This document shows, piece by piece, positions 33,643 through 43,336 of a DNA stretch of 64,000 bases; position 1 is the stretch's first letter, and each line of letters opens with the position of its first letter. The notes below the pieces were generated by a model. That model was not told the DNA's origin. It worked only from the letters and a program-made list of their open reading frames with translations, and did not search any database. Source of the stretch: Mycolicibacterium sp. P1-5 (lineage in GTDB: Bacteria > Actinomycetota > Actinomycetes > Mycobacteriales > Mycobacteriaceae); assembly GCF_008329565.1 (NCBI RefSeq), contig NZ_NPKT01000012.1, positions 111,698-175,697 of the forward strand, written 5' to 3'. Made by a program: the position numbers and the translations under genes.

Positions 33643-34545
33643 ATGTCGATCTTTCTGAACAAAGACAACAAGGTCATCGTCCAGGGCATCACCGGCGGCG
33701 AGGGCACCAAGCACACCGCGCTGATGCTCAAGGCCGGCACCCAGGTGGTCGGTGGCGTCAACGCGCGCAAGGCCGGGACGACGGTGTCGCATAAAGACAA
33801 AGATGGCAATGACATCGAGCTGCCGGTGTTCGGTTCGGTGGCCGAAGCCATGAAGGAGACCGGCGCCGACGTGTCGATCGCCTTCGTGCCGCCGGCCTTC
33901 TCGAAGGACGCCATCATCGAGGCGATCGACGCCGAAATCCCGCTGCTGGTGGTCATCACCGAGGGAATTCCGGTGCAGGACAGCGCTTATGCGTGGGCCT
34001 ACAACGTGGAGAAGGGGCAGAAGACCCGCATCATCGGCCCGAACTGCCCCGGCATCATCACCCCGGGTGAGTCGCTGGTCGGCATCACGCCGAACAACAT
34101 CACCGGCAAGGGGCCGATCGGCCTGGTGTCCAAGTCCGGCACGCTGACCTACCAGATGATGTACGAACTGCGCGATCTCGGGTTCTCGACCGCCATCGGC
34201 ATCGGCGGCGACCCGGTCATCGGCACCACGCACATCGACGCCATCGAGGCGTTCGAGAAGGACCCCGAGACGAAGGTCATCGTGATGATCGGCGAGATCG
34301 GCGGCGACGCCGAGGAGAAGGCGGGTGCCTACATTCAGGCCAACGTCTCCAAGCCGGTCGTCGGCTACGTCGCCGGGTTCACCGCGCCCGAGGGCAAGAC
34401 CATGGGCCACGCCGGCGCCATCGTGTCCGACGGCGCGGGCACCGCGCAGGGCAAGAAGGAGGCCCTCGAGGCCGCAGGCGTCAAGGTCGGCAAGACGCCG
34501 TCGGAGACCGCCAACCTGGCGCGCGAGATCCTCAAGGGTCTGTGA
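33643..34545 (+). CDS. sucD: succinyl-CoA ligase alpha subunit
   Basis: CoA-binding alpha subunit of succinyl-CoA synthetase, 300 residues. [15 protein letters not shown] is the CoA-binding N-terminal motif; the histidine phosphorylated in catalysis is H256 in [28 protein letters not shown] and [13 protein letters not shown] are other family signatures. Forms a heterodimer or heterotetramer with SucC. It ends 16 nt before a strong inverted repeat acting as terminator. Confidence 0.98.
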   Translation: MSIFLNKDNKVIVQGITGGEGTKHTALMLKAGTQVVGGVNARKAGTTVSHKDKDGNDIELPVFGSVAEAMKETGADVSIAFVPPAFSKDAIIEAIDAEIPLLVVITEGIPVQDSAYAWAYNVEKGQKTRIIGPNCPGIITPGESLVGITPNNITGKGPIGLVSKSGTLTYQMMYELRDLGFSTAIGIGGDPVIGTTHIDAIEAFEKDPETKVIVMIGEIGGDAEEKAGAYIQANVSKPVVGYVAGFTAPEGKTMGHAGAIVSDGAGTAQGKKEALEAAGVKVGKTPSETANLAREILKGL

Positions 34546-34561
34546 TCTAGCCGCGAGCTCT

Positions 34562-34602
34562 ACTCCCACGCTGTGATTCCGGTGGAATCGCAGCGTGGGA
34601 GT
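34562..34602 (+). terminator. terminator hairpin after sucCD
   Basis: ACTCCCACGCTG...GATTCC pairs with GGAATC...CAGCGTGGGAGT, giving about 18 paired bases with one internal mismatch and a 3-nt loop (GGT). The following sequence CGCTTTCGG is only weakly T-rich. It is 17 nt past the sucD stop. Confidence 0.8.
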
Positions 34603-34638
34603 CGCTTTCGGTGCTGGTGAGTGCCCAGTTGGCGAAAC

Positions 34639-34652
34639 AGTAACGTGTTCTA
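34639..34652 (+). promoter_or_regulatory. KstR-like box before the thiolase-like gene
   Basis: AGTAACGTGTTCTA matches TNNAACNNGTTNNA except for the first base, and has a perfect GTTCTA arm. A candidate -10 element TAGCCT (34654-34659) follows, 8 nt before the ATG at 34668, so the layout repeats that of the stronger box at 14772 and again suggests a leaderless message. Confidence 0.45.
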
Positions 34653-34667
34653 TTAGCCTGTCGAACT

Positions 34668-36200
34668 ATGGTCGATCCGCGTACCCCTGTCATCGTCGGC
34701 GTCGGGCAGTTCACCGAGCGCATCGACGACCCGGACTACCGCGGTATGTCGGCCGTTGACCTGGCTACCGAGGCCGTGCGTGCGGCGCTGGCCGACACCG
34801 GGACGGACGTTGCCGCCGTCGCCGAAGCCATTCAGGTGTTCGCCGGCCTGCGGCAGTTCGAGATCTGTACGCCGTTCGCAGACCCGGCGCTCGGCGCCTC
34901 CGACAACTACGTGCGATCGGTGGCCCAGCGCGTCGGCACCGACCCCGAGCGGGCGCTGCTCGAGCCGATCGGTGGCAACAGCCCGCAGAAGTTGGTGACC
35001 GAGTTCGCCGGCGCGATCGCGGCCGGCGACATCGAGGTGGCGTTGATTCTCGGCTCGGAGAACGGCTCGACGCTGAAGACCTTCGCGGGCCGCGACCAAA
35101 AGCCCGACCACAGCGAGACCGTCGGCGGCCAGCTGGAGGACCGCGGATACGGCTACGAGCAGTACATGAGCGAGTACACCGCGAGCCACGGATTGACCGG
35201 TGCGCCCGTGCAGTACGGCCTGCTGGACAACGCCCGCCGCGCACGGCTGGGCCTGTCTGTCGACGAGTACCGGCTGAAGATGGCCGAGCTGTTCGCCCCG
35301 TTCTCGAAAGTGGCTGCCAAGAACCCGTTCTCGTCATCACCGGTGGAGCGGTCCGTCGAGGAGATCGCCACGGTCACCGCCGACAATCGAATGATCTGTG
35401 ACCCCTATCCCCGGCTTTTGGTGGCCCGCGACACCGTCAACCAGGGGGCCGCTGCCATCGTGATGTCGGTGGCAGCTGCGCGCAAACTCGGTGTGCCCGA
35501 AGGTAAGTGGGTATACCTGCACGGTCACGCCGATCAGCGTGAGCAGGATCTACTGGACCGCGAAGATGTCAGCATCGGCTATTCATCGAAACAGGCTGTG
35601 GCAGAGGCGCTTCGAGTGGCCGGAATCGGTATCGACGACGTCGCCACCTTCGATCTCTATAGCTGCTTCCCGTTCCCGGTCTTCGTGGTCTGCGACGACT
35701 TCGGGCTGGCTGCCGACGACCCGCGGGGACTCACCCTGACTGGTGGCCTGCCCTACTTCGGTGGACCCGGCAACAGCTACTCGTTGCACGGTATCGCCGA
35801 GACGGTCGCTGCGATGCGGGATAAGCCAGGCGCTTTCGGACTGGTGGGCGCCAACGGCGGGGTGATGAGCAAGTACTCGGTAGGCATCTACTCGACCACC
35901 CCGATCGACTGGGCGCCCGATCGCAGCAAGGACCTGCAGACGGCCATCGCCGCGCTACCGAAGGTGGCGGTCACCCGCAATGCCAACGGCGCCGGCGTGA
36001 TCGAGACCTACTCGGTGCGCTACGACTGGCCGGAGCGTACCGGCATCATCATTGGCCGCCTCGACGCTGACGGCAGCCGCTTCATGGCGATCACCACCGA
36101 TGAGGCCCTGGTCGCGTTGATGAGTGACGGCGACCCGCTGGGCGCCGCGATCACGGTCACCGCGGGCGAGGACGGCAAGAACCGGGCCGTGCTGGCTTAA
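34668..36200 (+). CDS. thiolase-like protein (TLP1 type) without catalytic cysteines
   Basis: A 510-residue protein with a thiolase core (VIVGVGQFTERI start) and an extra C-terminal domain (from about residue 425, VETYSVRYDWPERTGIIIGRL), as in mycobacterial TLP1. The acylation Cys of thiolases is missing: GGNSPQKLV stands where CxSG would be, and the second Cys motif CGGG reads ANGGVMSKYS. The His in NSYSLHGIAET is kept. It therefore probably does not run thiolysis, though it may bind CoA esters or do another Claisen-type step. A KstR-like box lies just upstream. It converges with the LLM gene at 36197 by a 4-nt overlap. Confidence 0.85.
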   Translation: MVDPRTPVIVGVGQFTERIDDPDYRGMSAVDLATEAVRAALADTGTDVAAVAEAIQVFAGLRQFEICTPFADPALGASDNYVRSVAQRVGTDPERALLEPIGGNSPQKLVTEFAGAIAAGDIEVALILGSENGSTLKTFAGRDQKPDHSETVGGQLEDRGYGYEQYMSEYTASHGLTGAPVQYGLLDNARRARLGLSVDEYRLKMAELFAPFSKVAAKNPFSSSPVERSVEEIATVTADNRMICDPYPRLLVARDTVNQGAAAIVMSVAAARKLGVPEGKWVYLHGHADQREQDLLDREDVSIGYSSKQAVAEALRVAGIGIDDVATFDLYSCFPFPVFVVCDDFGLAADDPRGLTLTGGLPYFGGPGNSYSLHGIAETVAAMRDKPGAFGLVGANGGVMSKYSVGIYSTTPIDWAPDRSKDLQTAIAALPKVAVTRNANGAGVIETYSVRYDWPERTGIIIGRLDADGSRFMAITTDEALVALMSDGDPLGAAITVTAGEDGKNRAVLA

Positions 36201-37048
36201 AGGTCGAGCGCGCCGAGCTTGCCGGCCAACCGCTCCACGTAGGCCGCGACCTCGTCCTCGGACTTGTCTGGCAGGCCGAACAGCACCTCGGTGACGCCAA
36301 TGTCCTTCCAGTGCGCTAATTTCTCGGGCACCGGCTTGAAGTCGAGCGCCACGATCTGCGGGGCGCCGTCGCGGCCTGCGGCCGCCCACGTGTCGTGGAG
36401 CAGCTTCACCGGCTCGTCGATGTCGAAGTCGCGCGGCGTGGTGATCCAGCCGTCTGCGCTGCGGGCGATCCACTTGAAATTTTTCTCGGTCCCGGCCGCA
36501 CCCACGAGCACCGGGATGTGTGACTGAACCGGCTTCGGCCACGCCCAGCTCGGCCCGAACTTGACGAATTCGCCGTCGTATTCGGCTTCTTCCTGCGTCC
36601 ACAGCGCCCGCATCGCTTCGAGATACTCGCGTAGGCACGTGCGCCGCCGCCCTGCCGGGACACCGTGGTCGGCCAGCTCATCGGTGTTCCACCCGAATCC
36701 GACACCGAGACTCACCCGGCCGCCGGACAGATGATCAAGGGTGGCAATGGATTTCGCAAGTGTGATCGGGTCGTGCTCGACAGGCAGCGCCACCGCGGTG
36801 GACAGCCGCACCCTGGAGGTCACCGCCGCGGCGGTGCCCAGGCTGACCCACGGGTCCAGGGTCCGCATGTAGCGGTCGTCGGGCAGCGACTCGTCACCGG
36901 TGGTGGGGTGCGCGGCTTCGCGTTTGACCGGGATGTGTGTGTGCTCGGGCACGTAGAAGGTCGTGAAACCGTGGTCGTCGGCGAGCTTGGCCGCCGCCGC
37001 CGGCGCGATACCGCGGTCACTGGTGAATAGAACGAGCCCGTAATCCAT
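36197..37048 (-). CDS. LLM-class F420-dependent oxidoreductase (Rv0953c type)
   Basis: A 283-residue luciferase-like monooxygenase-fold protein: MDYGLVLFTSDRGIAPAAAAKL start, GGRVSLGVGFGWNTDELADHG (about residues 100-120) and HIPVLVGAAGTEKNFKWIARSADGW. The N-terminal strand and VGFGW loop fit the F420-dependent branch. ATG 37048 is used; another ATG three codons upstream (37057) is possible. It is antiparallel to the SfnG-type LLM gene with a repeat-bearing 131-nt gap, and converges on the thiolase-like gene. Substrate unknown. Confidence 0.88.
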   Translation of the reverse strand: MDYGLVLFTSDRGIAPAAAAKLADDHGFTTFYVPEHTHIPVKREAAHPTTGDESLPDDRYMRTLDPWVSLGTAAAVTSRVRLSTAVALPVEHDPITLAKSIATLDHLSGGRVSLGVGFGWNTDELADHGVPAGRRRTCLREYLEAMRALWTQEEAEYDGEFVKFGPSWAWPKPVQSHIPVLVGAAGTEKNFKWIARSADGWITTPRDFDIDEPVKLLHDTWAAAGRDGAPQIVALDFKPVPEKLAHWKDIGVTEVLFGLPDKSEDEVAAYVERLAGKLGALDL

Positions 37049-37098
37049 GCGCTGCATTAGAACCGGTCGCCTACCCCGCGGCAAAGTGTGGGTTTCAT

Positions 37099-37164
37099 TC
37101 GCCGAGACTGCACTTGTTCGCGCCCCGACTCGCGAATTGCGTACAACACCTGCACTCTCGGCGA
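37099..37164. repeat. inverted repeat between divergent LLM genes
   Basis: TCGCCGAGACTGCA (37099-37112) and TGCACTCTCGGCGA (37151-37164) are inverted copies with one mismatch, separated by 38 nt. The second arm ends 15 nt before the SfnG start, so the element spans the divergent promoters. It might be an operator pair or a dispersed mycobacterial palindromic element. Confidence 0.7.
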
Positions 37165-37179
37165 GTTAAAAGGGTGACC

Positions 37180-38340
37180 GTGCCCGACCCCGTCACCACG
37201 ATGCGAACCATGACGACCGAACGCATCGCCGACCACGTGAAATTTGCCTACTGGGTCCCCAACGTCAGTGGTGGTCTTGTCACCAGCAACATCGAGCAAC
37301 GCACCGACTGGAATTACGACTACAACGTCAAGCTCGCGCAGACCGCCGAGAACAACGGCTTCGAATATGCGCTGTCGCAGGTCCGCTACGAGGCCAGCTA
37401 TGGCGCTGAATTCCAGCATGAATCCACCAGCTTCTCGCTGGCGCTGTTGCTGGCCACCCAGCGGCTCAAGCTGATCGCGGCCGTTCACCCCGGGCTGTGG
37501 CAACCTGGAGTGCTGGCAAAACTCGGCGCCACCGCCGACCAGCTGTCCGGCGGCCGCTTCGCGGTCAACGTCGTCTCGGGCTGGTTCAAGGACGAGTTCA
37601 CCCACCTCGGCGAACCCTGGCTCGAGCACGACGAGCGCTACCGCCGCACCGCAGAATTCCTGCAGGTGCTCCGCAAGATCTGGACCGAGGACGACGTGGA
37701 CTTCCGCGGTGACTTCTACCGCATCCACGACTTCACCTTGAAGCCGAAACCGCTCAACACACCCGAGCGGCCCAACCCGGAGATCTTCCAGGGCGGTAAC
37801 TCCACCGCCGCGCGGCGCAATGGCGGCTACTACGCCGACTGGTATTTCTCCAACGGCAAGGATTTCACCGGAGTCACTGAGCAGCTCGTCGAGGTTCGCG
37901 ACCACGCCCGCGAGGTCGACCGTGAAGTGAACTTCGGGCTCAACGGCTTCATCATCGCGAGGGACACCGAGAAGGAAGCAAAGGAAGTCCTCAAGGAGAT
38001 CATCGCCAAGGCCGACAAGCCCGCGGTGGAAGGCTTCCACGCCGCTGTACAGCAGGCCGGCAGCTCGACCGGCGACAAGCGCGGCATGTGGGCCGACTCC
38101 TCGTTCGAAGACCTCGTGCAATACAACGACGGGTTTCGCACTCAGTTGATCGGAACCCCCGAGCAGATCGCCGAACGCATCGCCGCCTACCGCAAACGCG
38201 GCGTGGACCTGATCCTCGGCGGTTTCCTGCACTTTCAGGAGGAGATCGAATACTTCGGCGCGCGGGTGCTGCCACTGGTTCGCGAAATCGAGGCGGCCGA
38301 AAGCCATCCGATTTCAGCGCCACTTCAGGCCTCCGCCTGA
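37180..38340 (+). CDS. sfnG: dimethylsulfone monooxygenase-like LLM flavoenzyme (SfnG type)
   Basis: A 386-residue FMNH2-dependent monooxygenase of the SsuD/SfnG group. The sequence VKFAYWVPNVSGGLVTSNIEQRTDW at the start, EFQHESTSFSLALLLAT, NVVSGWFKDEFTHLGEPWLEHDERYRR, EIFQGGNSTAARR and SFEDLVQYNDGFRTQLIGTP closely follow Pseudomonas SfnG, which converts dimethylsulfone to methanesulfinate for sulfur supply. GTG 37180 is chosen because AAAAGGG is 5 nt upstream; ATG 37210 would also give a complete enzyme. It stands alone, so the flavin reductase must come from elsewhere. Substrate is inferred from family similarity. Confidence 0.85.
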   Translation: MPDPVTTMRTMTTERIADHVKFAYWVPNVSGGLVTSNIEQRTDWNYDYNVKLAQTAENNGFEYALSQVRYEASYGAEFQHESTSFSLALLLATQRLKLIAAVHPGLWQPGVLAKLGATADQLSGGRFAVNVVSGWFKDEFTHLGEPWLEHDERYRRTAEFLQVLRKIWTEDDVDFRGDFYRIHDFTLKPKPLNTPERPNPEIFQGGNSTAARRNGGYYADWYFSNGKDFTGVTEQLVEVRDHAREVDREVNFGLNGFIIARDTEKEAKEVLKEIIAKADKPAVEGFHAAVQQAGSSTGDKRGMWADSSFEDLVQYNDGFRTQLIGTPEQIAERIAAYRKRGVDLILGGFLHFQEEIEYFGARVLPLVREIEAAESHPISAPLQASA

Positions 38341-38508
38341 GCCGCGTGGTCGGTCACCGACCGCCTGCGTGACACGCCGATGGTCGTGGCGGGCGCGGCG
38401 GCGTGCGATAGCGTGGTGTGCGAACGCCGACCTGCGGGTCCGTTCGCGAGCCACAACCGACGCAGCGCCGCGGGGGATGCGCGACGTGACAAGGCTGAAG
38501 GAGAGGCC

Positions 38509-39321
38509 ATGACCTACCCGCCCAACAATCAGGGCTACCAACCGTCGCAGCCGACCGGTCCCTACGGCGCGCCGACGCAGTCGTTCGCGCCGACGGAGGC
38601 CGGCCCGAGCAAGCTGCCGCACTATCTGAACATCGCCGTGATCGTCCTCGGCTTGGCCGCCTACTTGGCCAGCTTCGGGCCGATCCTCACCGTCCACGCC
38701 GACCTCGGCCCCTTCGGTGGCGCCGAACTCACCGGCGGTGGCGCCGGTTACCCCGTGGTCGCCACGCTGGTGGCCGCACTGCTTGCGGCGGCCGCTCTAC
38801 TGCCCAAGGCCAGGGACTACGGCGGCGTGATCGCTGCGGCGTCGGTGATCGCGGTATTGATGTCGGTCGCGCAGGTGATCGCCAGGCCGAACGGTTTCTC
38901 CGTCGGCTGGGGGCTGTGGCTGCTGCTCGCCTTCACCCTCTTGCAGGCCATCGCCGCGGTGGCGGCGCTGCTGATGGAGGCCGGCGTCATCACCGCGCCG
39001 GCGCCCCGGCCCCGCTACGAACAGTTCGGCCAGTACGGCCCGCCCCCGGGTGGCTACTACGGCCAGCCCGGTTCGCAGGGCCCTCAGGGTCTTCCCCCGC
39101 GGCCGAATTACCCCACGCAGTACGGCGGCGGCTACTCGTCCGGCCCGTCGACGGGTGGTTTCGGTGGCGCCCAGAGCGGTCCGCCCACGCCGCCGACCGG
39201 GTTCCCCAGCTTCAGCCCGCCGCCGTCGAGCGGCTCGGGCCAGCAGCAGCCCGCAGCACAGCCAGAACAGCAGCAGCCCCAGGCGCCGTCATCGTCGCCG
39301 TCGGGCCAGAACCCGTCCTAA
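38509..39321 (+). CDS. 34-kDa antigen homolog, divisome-associated membrane protein (Rv0954 type)
   Basis: A 270-residue DUF5336-type protein: a short Pro/Gln-rich cytoplasmic start, four membrane helices (about residues 40-170) and a long disordered Gly/Pro/Tyr/Gln-rich tail (about 180-270) containing GPPPGGYYGQPGSQGPQG and a QQQPQAP end. AAGGAGAGG precedes ATG 38509. In M. tuberculosis the ortholog is a member of the cell-division complex and works with PerM, which is the next gene here, 40 nt downstream. No enzymatic motif. Confidence 0.88.
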   Translation: MTYPPNNQGYQPSQPTGPYGAPTQSFAPTEAGPSKLPHYLNIAVIVLGLAAYLASFGPILTVHADLGPFGGAELTGGGAGYPVVATLVAALLAAAALLPKARDYGGVIAAASVIAVLMSVAQVIARPNGFSVGWGLWLLLAFTLLQAIAAVAALLMEAGVITAPAPRPRYEQFGQYGPPPGGYYGQPGSQGPQGLPPRPNYPTQYGGGYSSGPSTGGFGGAQSGPPTPPTGFPSFSPPPSSGSGQQQPAAQPEQQQPQAPSSSPSGQNPS

Positions 39322-39361
39322 CCGGGCGCTCTTCGCGCATCACGCCTGACCGGCGCGTCGA

Positions 39362-40759
39362 GTGACACGGATGGAGGACAAGCGGCCAGTCGGTGCGCGT
39401 CAAGCGCGTGACCTGGTCCGGGTCGCGTTTGGCCCCTCATTGGTCGCACTGGTTGTGATCGCGGCGGTGACGCTGCTTCAACTCGTCATCGCCAACAGCG
39501 ACATGACCGGCACCCTGGGTGCGATCGCCAGCATGTGGCTGGCGGTGCATCAGGTGCCGATCTCGATCGCCGGCCATCAGCTGGCGGTGCTGCCGCTGCT
39601 GCCGGTGTTGCTGATGGTGTGGGGGACTGCGCGCACCACTGCGCACGCCACTTCGCCGCGTGCTTCCTGGTTCGTGACCCGCTGGATCGTCGCGTCGGCC
39701 GTCGGTGGCCCGCTGCTGTTCGCCGCAATCGCGCTGGCCGTCATCCACGATGCTTCGTCGGTGATCACGGAGTTGCAGACGCCCAGCGCGCTGCGCGCGT
39801 TCTCGGGTGTGTTGATGGTGCACGGCATCGGCGCGCTGATCGGGGTGGGGTCGCAGGTGGGGTGGCGAGCACTGCACGCGCTGCGGCTACCGCTGTGGCT
39901 CGGCGACACGGTGCGGGCGGCGACGGCCGGGTTGCTGGCCCTGCTGGGATTGTCGGGTGTGGTCACCGCTGTGTCGCTGGTCGTGCACTGGGGCACCATG
40001 CACGAGCTGTATGCGGTCACCGATTCGCTGTTCGGGCAGCTGAGCCTCACGTTGTTGTCCGCTCTGTACGTGCCCAACGTCATCGTCGGGACGTCGGCGA
40101 TGGCGGTCGGTTCGAGTGCCCATATCGGTTTCGCGACGTTCAGTTCATTCACGGTCTTCGGCGGGGACATCCCGGCGCTGCCCATCCTGGCGGCGGTGCC
40201 GACTCCGCCGCTGGGGCCGGTGTGGGTGGCGCTGCTGATCGTCGGCGCCGCAGCCGGGGTGGCGGTGGGCCAGCAGTGTGCCAGCCGGCCGTTGCCCTGG
40301 CCGGCTGCACTGGGAAAACTGGCCGTCGCGTCGCTGCTGGCGGCCGTCACGATGGCCGTGCTGGGTTATGCCGGTGGCGGACAGCTGGGCAACTTCGGCG
40401 AGGTCGGGGTGGACCAGAGTACGTTCGCTCCGGCCGTGTTTCTCTGGTTCTTCGTCATCGGCGCGCTGACGGTACTGCTGACCGGAGGCGTACGGCGCCG
40501 TCCCAAGCGGGCGAAGCCGCCTCAGCCGGTCGCCGCGGTCGACGAACCGCTTCTCGACGAGGACTTCGAGGACGACGACGAAGCGCTGACCACGCCGATT
40601 CCCGACGTCGCCGGCGAGCCGGAACCCGAACCCGAGCCAGAGCCGGAACCCGAACCGGAACGGCCTCCGCAACCCGTTCGGCCGGCCCCCGATCTAGAAG
40701 ACGTCGAGGACCTGATGGTCGTCGACGACGACATCGAGCCCGGGCCGTCGGAACGCTAG
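39362..40759 (+). CDS. perM: PerM-family membrane protein (DUF6350, Rv0955 type)
   Basis: A 465-residue integral membrane protein with roughly eight to ten helices (residues about 20-380) and a cytoplasmic acidic C-terminal tail. The tail contains a run of seven Glu-Pro pairs (about residues 420-433) and ends acidic. The M. tuberculosis ortholog PerM is needed for persistence and cell division and stabilises FtsB. Start could be GTG 39362 or ATG 39371. It follows the Rv0954-type gene, its known partner. It overlaps the convergent Cys-rich gene by 4 nt. Confidence 0.85.
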   Translation: MTRMEDKRPVGARQARDLVRVAFGPSLVALVVIAAVTLLQLVIANSDMTGTLGAIASMWLAVHQVPISIAGHQLAVLPLLPVLLMVWGTARTTAHATSPRASWFVTRWIVASAVGGPLLFAAIALAVIHDASSVITELQTPSALRAFSGVLMVHGIGALIGVGSQVGWRALHALRLPLWLGDTVRAATAGLLALLGLSGVVTAVSLVVHWGTMHELYAVTDSLFGQLSLTLLSALYVPNVIVGTSAMAVGSSAHIGFATFSSFTVFGGDIPALPILAAVPTPPLGPVWVALLIVGAAAGVAVGQQCASRPLPWPAALGKLAVASLLAAVTMAVLGYAGGGQLGNFGEVGVDQSTFAPAVFLWFFVIGALTVLLTGGVRRRPKRAKPPQPVAAVDEPLLDEDFEDDDEALTTPIPDVAGEPEPEPEPEPEPEPERPPQPVRPAPDLEDVEDLMVVDDDIEPGPSER

Positions 40760-41010
40760 GCGCCGGCGGGCACCGGCCAGCGGTCGTTGACGTCGGCGTT
40801 GCTCGACTTCCGCGCGCAGTGCGCGCAACAGAAGATTGCGTCCTCGGTCTCGATTCCGTGCCCCAGGATGCGGCATCCGCAGTGCGCGCACTCCGGAGCC
40901 AGTTGGACCGCCGCGCATTCAATACTGTCGAAGGTCGCGGTGCGTCCGTCGGAGAAGGTGACGGTGAACGCCTTGTCGTAATCGTTCCCGCATGTGTCGC
41001 AGATCGACAT
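40756..41010 (-). CDS. 84-residue cysteine-rich metal-binding-type protein
   Basis: Nine Cys in 84 residues: C4/C7 (CDTC), C32, C41/C44/C46 (CAHCGC) and C61/C62/C65 (CCAHC), plus His 43, 51 and 64. The CxxCxC...FCCAHCAR layout resembles TRASH-type or prokaryotic metallothionein-like zinc sites, so it likely binds one or two Zn2+ (or Cu+). It is read opposite to perM and purN, ending in perM's last codons and starting 85 nt from purN. I do not recognise a named family. Metal binding is inferred from Cys spacing alone. Confidence 0.75.
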   Translation of the reverse strand: MSICDTCGNDYDKAFTVTFSDGRTATFDSIECAAVQLAPECAHCGCRILGHGIETEDAIFCCAHCARKSSNADVNDRWPVPAGA

Positions 41011-41094
41011 TGACGATGCTCCTCATAAGTCGTGGCTGGACCTCGGGTGCCCGGCGATCCGTACCGACAAACACCCTCGGTTAGGCTCATCGCC

Positions 41095-41724
41095 GTGCAG
41101 CATCCGATCCACATTCCACCGAGCGCGCCGACACGTCTCGTCGTCCTGGCCTCGGGAACCGGATCGCTGCTGCAGTCGCTGCTGAATGCCGCCGTCGACG
41201 ACTATCCCGCGCGGGTTGTCGCCGTAGGCGTGGACCGCGACTGCCGGGCAGTCGACATTGCGCAGGCGTCGTCGATCCCGACGTTTTGCGTGAGGTTGAA
41301 CGACCATCCGAACCGCGCCGACTGGGACATGGCGATCACCGACGCCACCGAGGCGCACCGGCCCGACCTGATCGTCTCCGCGGGTTTCATGAAAATACTT
41401 GGGCCTGAATTTCTTTCGCGATTCCTGGGCCGTGTCGTCAACACGCACCCGGCGTTGCTGCCCGCTTTCCCGGGCGCACACGCAGTGCCCGAAGCGCTGG
41501 CCTACGGGGTCAAGGTCACGGGCTGCACGGTGCATCTGGTGGACGCCGGTGTGGATACCGGTCCGATCCTGGCGCAGGAGCCCATCAAGATTTTCGACGA
41601 CGACGACGAAGACACCTTGCACGAACGGATCAAGGTCACCGAACGGCGGCTATTGGTGGATGTGCTGGCCGCGCTGGCTCAGCGTGGTGTGACCTGGAGT
41701 GGCAGAAAGGCGACCATAGGATGA
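41095..41724 (+). CDS. purN: phosphoribosylglycinamide formyltransferase
   Basis: Folate-dependent GAR transformylase of purine synthesis, 209 residues, moving a formyl group from 10-formyl-THF to GAR. Signatures: [16 protein letters not shown] (phosphate-binding), catalytic Asn-His-Asp set in [18 protein letters not shown] and [13 protein letters not shown]. The start is GTG 41095 ([15 protein letters not shown]), matching the orthologous N terminus; the upstream Arg-rich extension is rejected. Its stop overlaps the purH start by 4 nt, so the two are translationally coupled. Confidence 0.97.
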   Translation: MQHPIHIPPSAPTRLVVLASGTGSLLQSLLNAAVDDYPARVVAVGVDRDCRAVDIAQASSIPTFCVRLNDHPNRADWDMAITDATEAHRPDLIVSAGFMKILGPEFLSRFLGRVVNTHPALLPAFPGAHAVPEALAYGVKVTGCTVHLVDAGVDTGPILAQEPIKIFDDDDEDTLHERIKVTERRLLVDVLAALAQRGVTWSGRKATIG

Positions 41725-43301
41725 CCGCGGGGACTTTAGGCAAGAGGCCGATCCGGCGCGCGCTTATCAGCGTGTACGACAAGAGCGGGCTGATCCCGCT
41801 CGCCCAAGGTTTGCACGAGGCGGGGGTCGTCATCGTGTCCACCGGGTCGACGGCGAAAACCATTGCTGACAAAGGCATTCCGGTCACGCCGGTGGAGTTC
41901 GTCACAGGTTTCCCCGAGGTACTCGACGGTCGGGTGAAGACGCTGCATCCGCACATCCACGCCGGTCTGCTCGCCGACACCCGCAAGCCCGAGCACGTCG
42001 CGGCCCTCGGTGAGCTCAAGATCGAGCCGTTCGACCTCGTCGTGGTCAACCTGTATCCCTTCAGCGAGACGGTGTCCTCCGGCGCCGAGATCGACGAGTG
42101 CGTGGAGCAGATCGACATCGGCGGTCCCTCGATGGTGCGCGCGTCGGCCAAGAACCACCCCAGCGTGGCCGTCGTGGTCGACCCGCTCGGTTACGACGGT
42201 GTGCTGGCTGCGGTTCGAGGCGGCGGCTTCACGCTTGCCGAGCGACAGAAGCTGGCAGCCTTGGCATTTCGGCACACCGCCGAATACGACGTTGCTGTCG
42301 CCGGCTGGATGGGATCGGTTCTGGCCCCCGCGGAAGAAGATGCGGGGACACTGTTGCCGCCGTGGTTCGGCCGCACGTGGCGGCGCACCTCGCAGCTGCG
42401 CTACGGCGAGAACCCGCATCAGCAGGCCGCGCTCTACAGCGACGACACCGGTTGGCCGGGCCTGGCCCAGGCCGAGCAGCTGCATGGAAAAGAGATGTCC
42501 TACAACAACTTCACCGATGCCGACGCTGCCTGGCGGGCGGCGTTCGACCACGAGCAGATCTGCGTGGCGATCATCAAGCACGCCAACCCGTGCGGCATCG
42601 CGATCTCGTCGGTGTCGGTGGCCGACGCGCACCGCAAGGCGCACGAATGCGATCCGCTGAGCGCCTTCGGCGGCGTGATTGCGGCCAATACCGCGGTCAG
42701 CGTGGAGATGGCCGAGTTCGTCTCCGAGATCTTCACCGAGGTCATCATCGCGCCGGCATATGAACCCGGTGCGGTGGAAATCTTGGCCCGCAAGAAGAAT
42801 ATTCGGGTACTCGTCGCCTCCGAGCCGCCGACCGGCGGCGCTGAGCTACGCCAGATCAGCGGCGGCCTCTTGATTCAGGAGCGCGACGCCCTGGACGCCC
42901 CCGGCGACGACCCGGCCAACTGGACTCTGGCGACCGGCACTGCTGCGGACGCGGCGACGCTGGCCGATCTGCAGTTCGCCTGGCGTACCTGCCGTGCGGT
43001 GAAGTCCAACGCGATCGTGGTCGCCGCCAACGGTGCCACCGTCGGTGTGGGCATGGGCCAAGTCAACCGCGTCGACGCGGCCCGGCTGGCGGTGGAGCGC
43101 GGCGGCGAGCGGGTTCGCGGTGCGGTCGCGGCCAGTGACGCGTTCTTCCCGTTCCCGGACGGGCTGGAGACGTTGACGGCGGCCGGTGTGAAGGCCGTCG
43201 TGCATCCCGGCGGATCGGTGCGCGATGAGCTGGTCACCGAAGCGGCGGCCAAGGCCGGGATCACGCTGTACCTGACTGGGGCCCGCCACTTCGCACACTG
43301 A
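41721..43301 (+). CDS. purH: bifunctional AICAR transformylase / IMP cyclohydrolase
   Basis: The last two steps of IMP synthesis in one 526-residue chain. The N-terminal MGS-like cyclohydrolase domain (about 1-200) has [30 protein letters not shown] and [22 protein letters not shown]; the transformylase half has [21 protein letters not shown] (Lys-His pair), [10 protein letters not shown] and the C-terminal [18 protein letters not shown] 41721 lies within the purN stop (ATGA). Full length; no irregularity. Confidence 0.98.
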   Translation: MTAGTLGKRPIRRALISVYDKSGLIPLAQGLHEAGVVIVSTGSTAKTIADKGIPVTPVEFVTGFPEVLDGRVKTLHPHIHAGLLADTRKPEHVAALGELKIEPFDLVVVNLYPFSETVSSGAEIDECVEQIDIGGPSMVRASAKNHPSVAVVVDPLGYDGVLAAVRGGGFTLAERQKLAALAFRHTAEYDVAVAGWMGSVLAPAEEDAGTLLPPWFGRTWRRTSQLRYGENPHQQAALYSDDTGWPGLAQAEQLHGKEMSYNNFTDADAAWRAAFDHEQICVAIIKHANPCGIAISSVSVADAHRKAHECDPLSAFGGVIAANTAVSVEMAEFVSEIFTEVIIAPAYEPGAVEILARKKNIRVLVASEPPTGGAELRQISGGLLIQERDALDAPGDDPANWTLATGTAADAATLADLQFAWRTCRAVKSNAIVVAANGATVGVGMGQVNRVDAARLAVERGGERVRGAVAASDAFFPFPDGLETLTAAGVKAVVHPGGSVRDELVTEAAAKAGITLYLTGARHFAH

Positions 43302-43336
43302 CGTGTGAATGCTGCCGGGACGGGTACCGCTCACGG

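Noticed and set aside
32422..34569. 715-codon open frame antisense to sucC and sucD
   Set aside because: It mirrors the GC-rich codon pattern of two certain genes and has no recognisable domain; a shadow frame.
37057..37070. Possible KstR-like site TTAGAACCGGTCGC upstream of the LLM gene at 37048
   Set aside because: Only one arm (TAGAAC) matches; the GTT arm and final A are lost.
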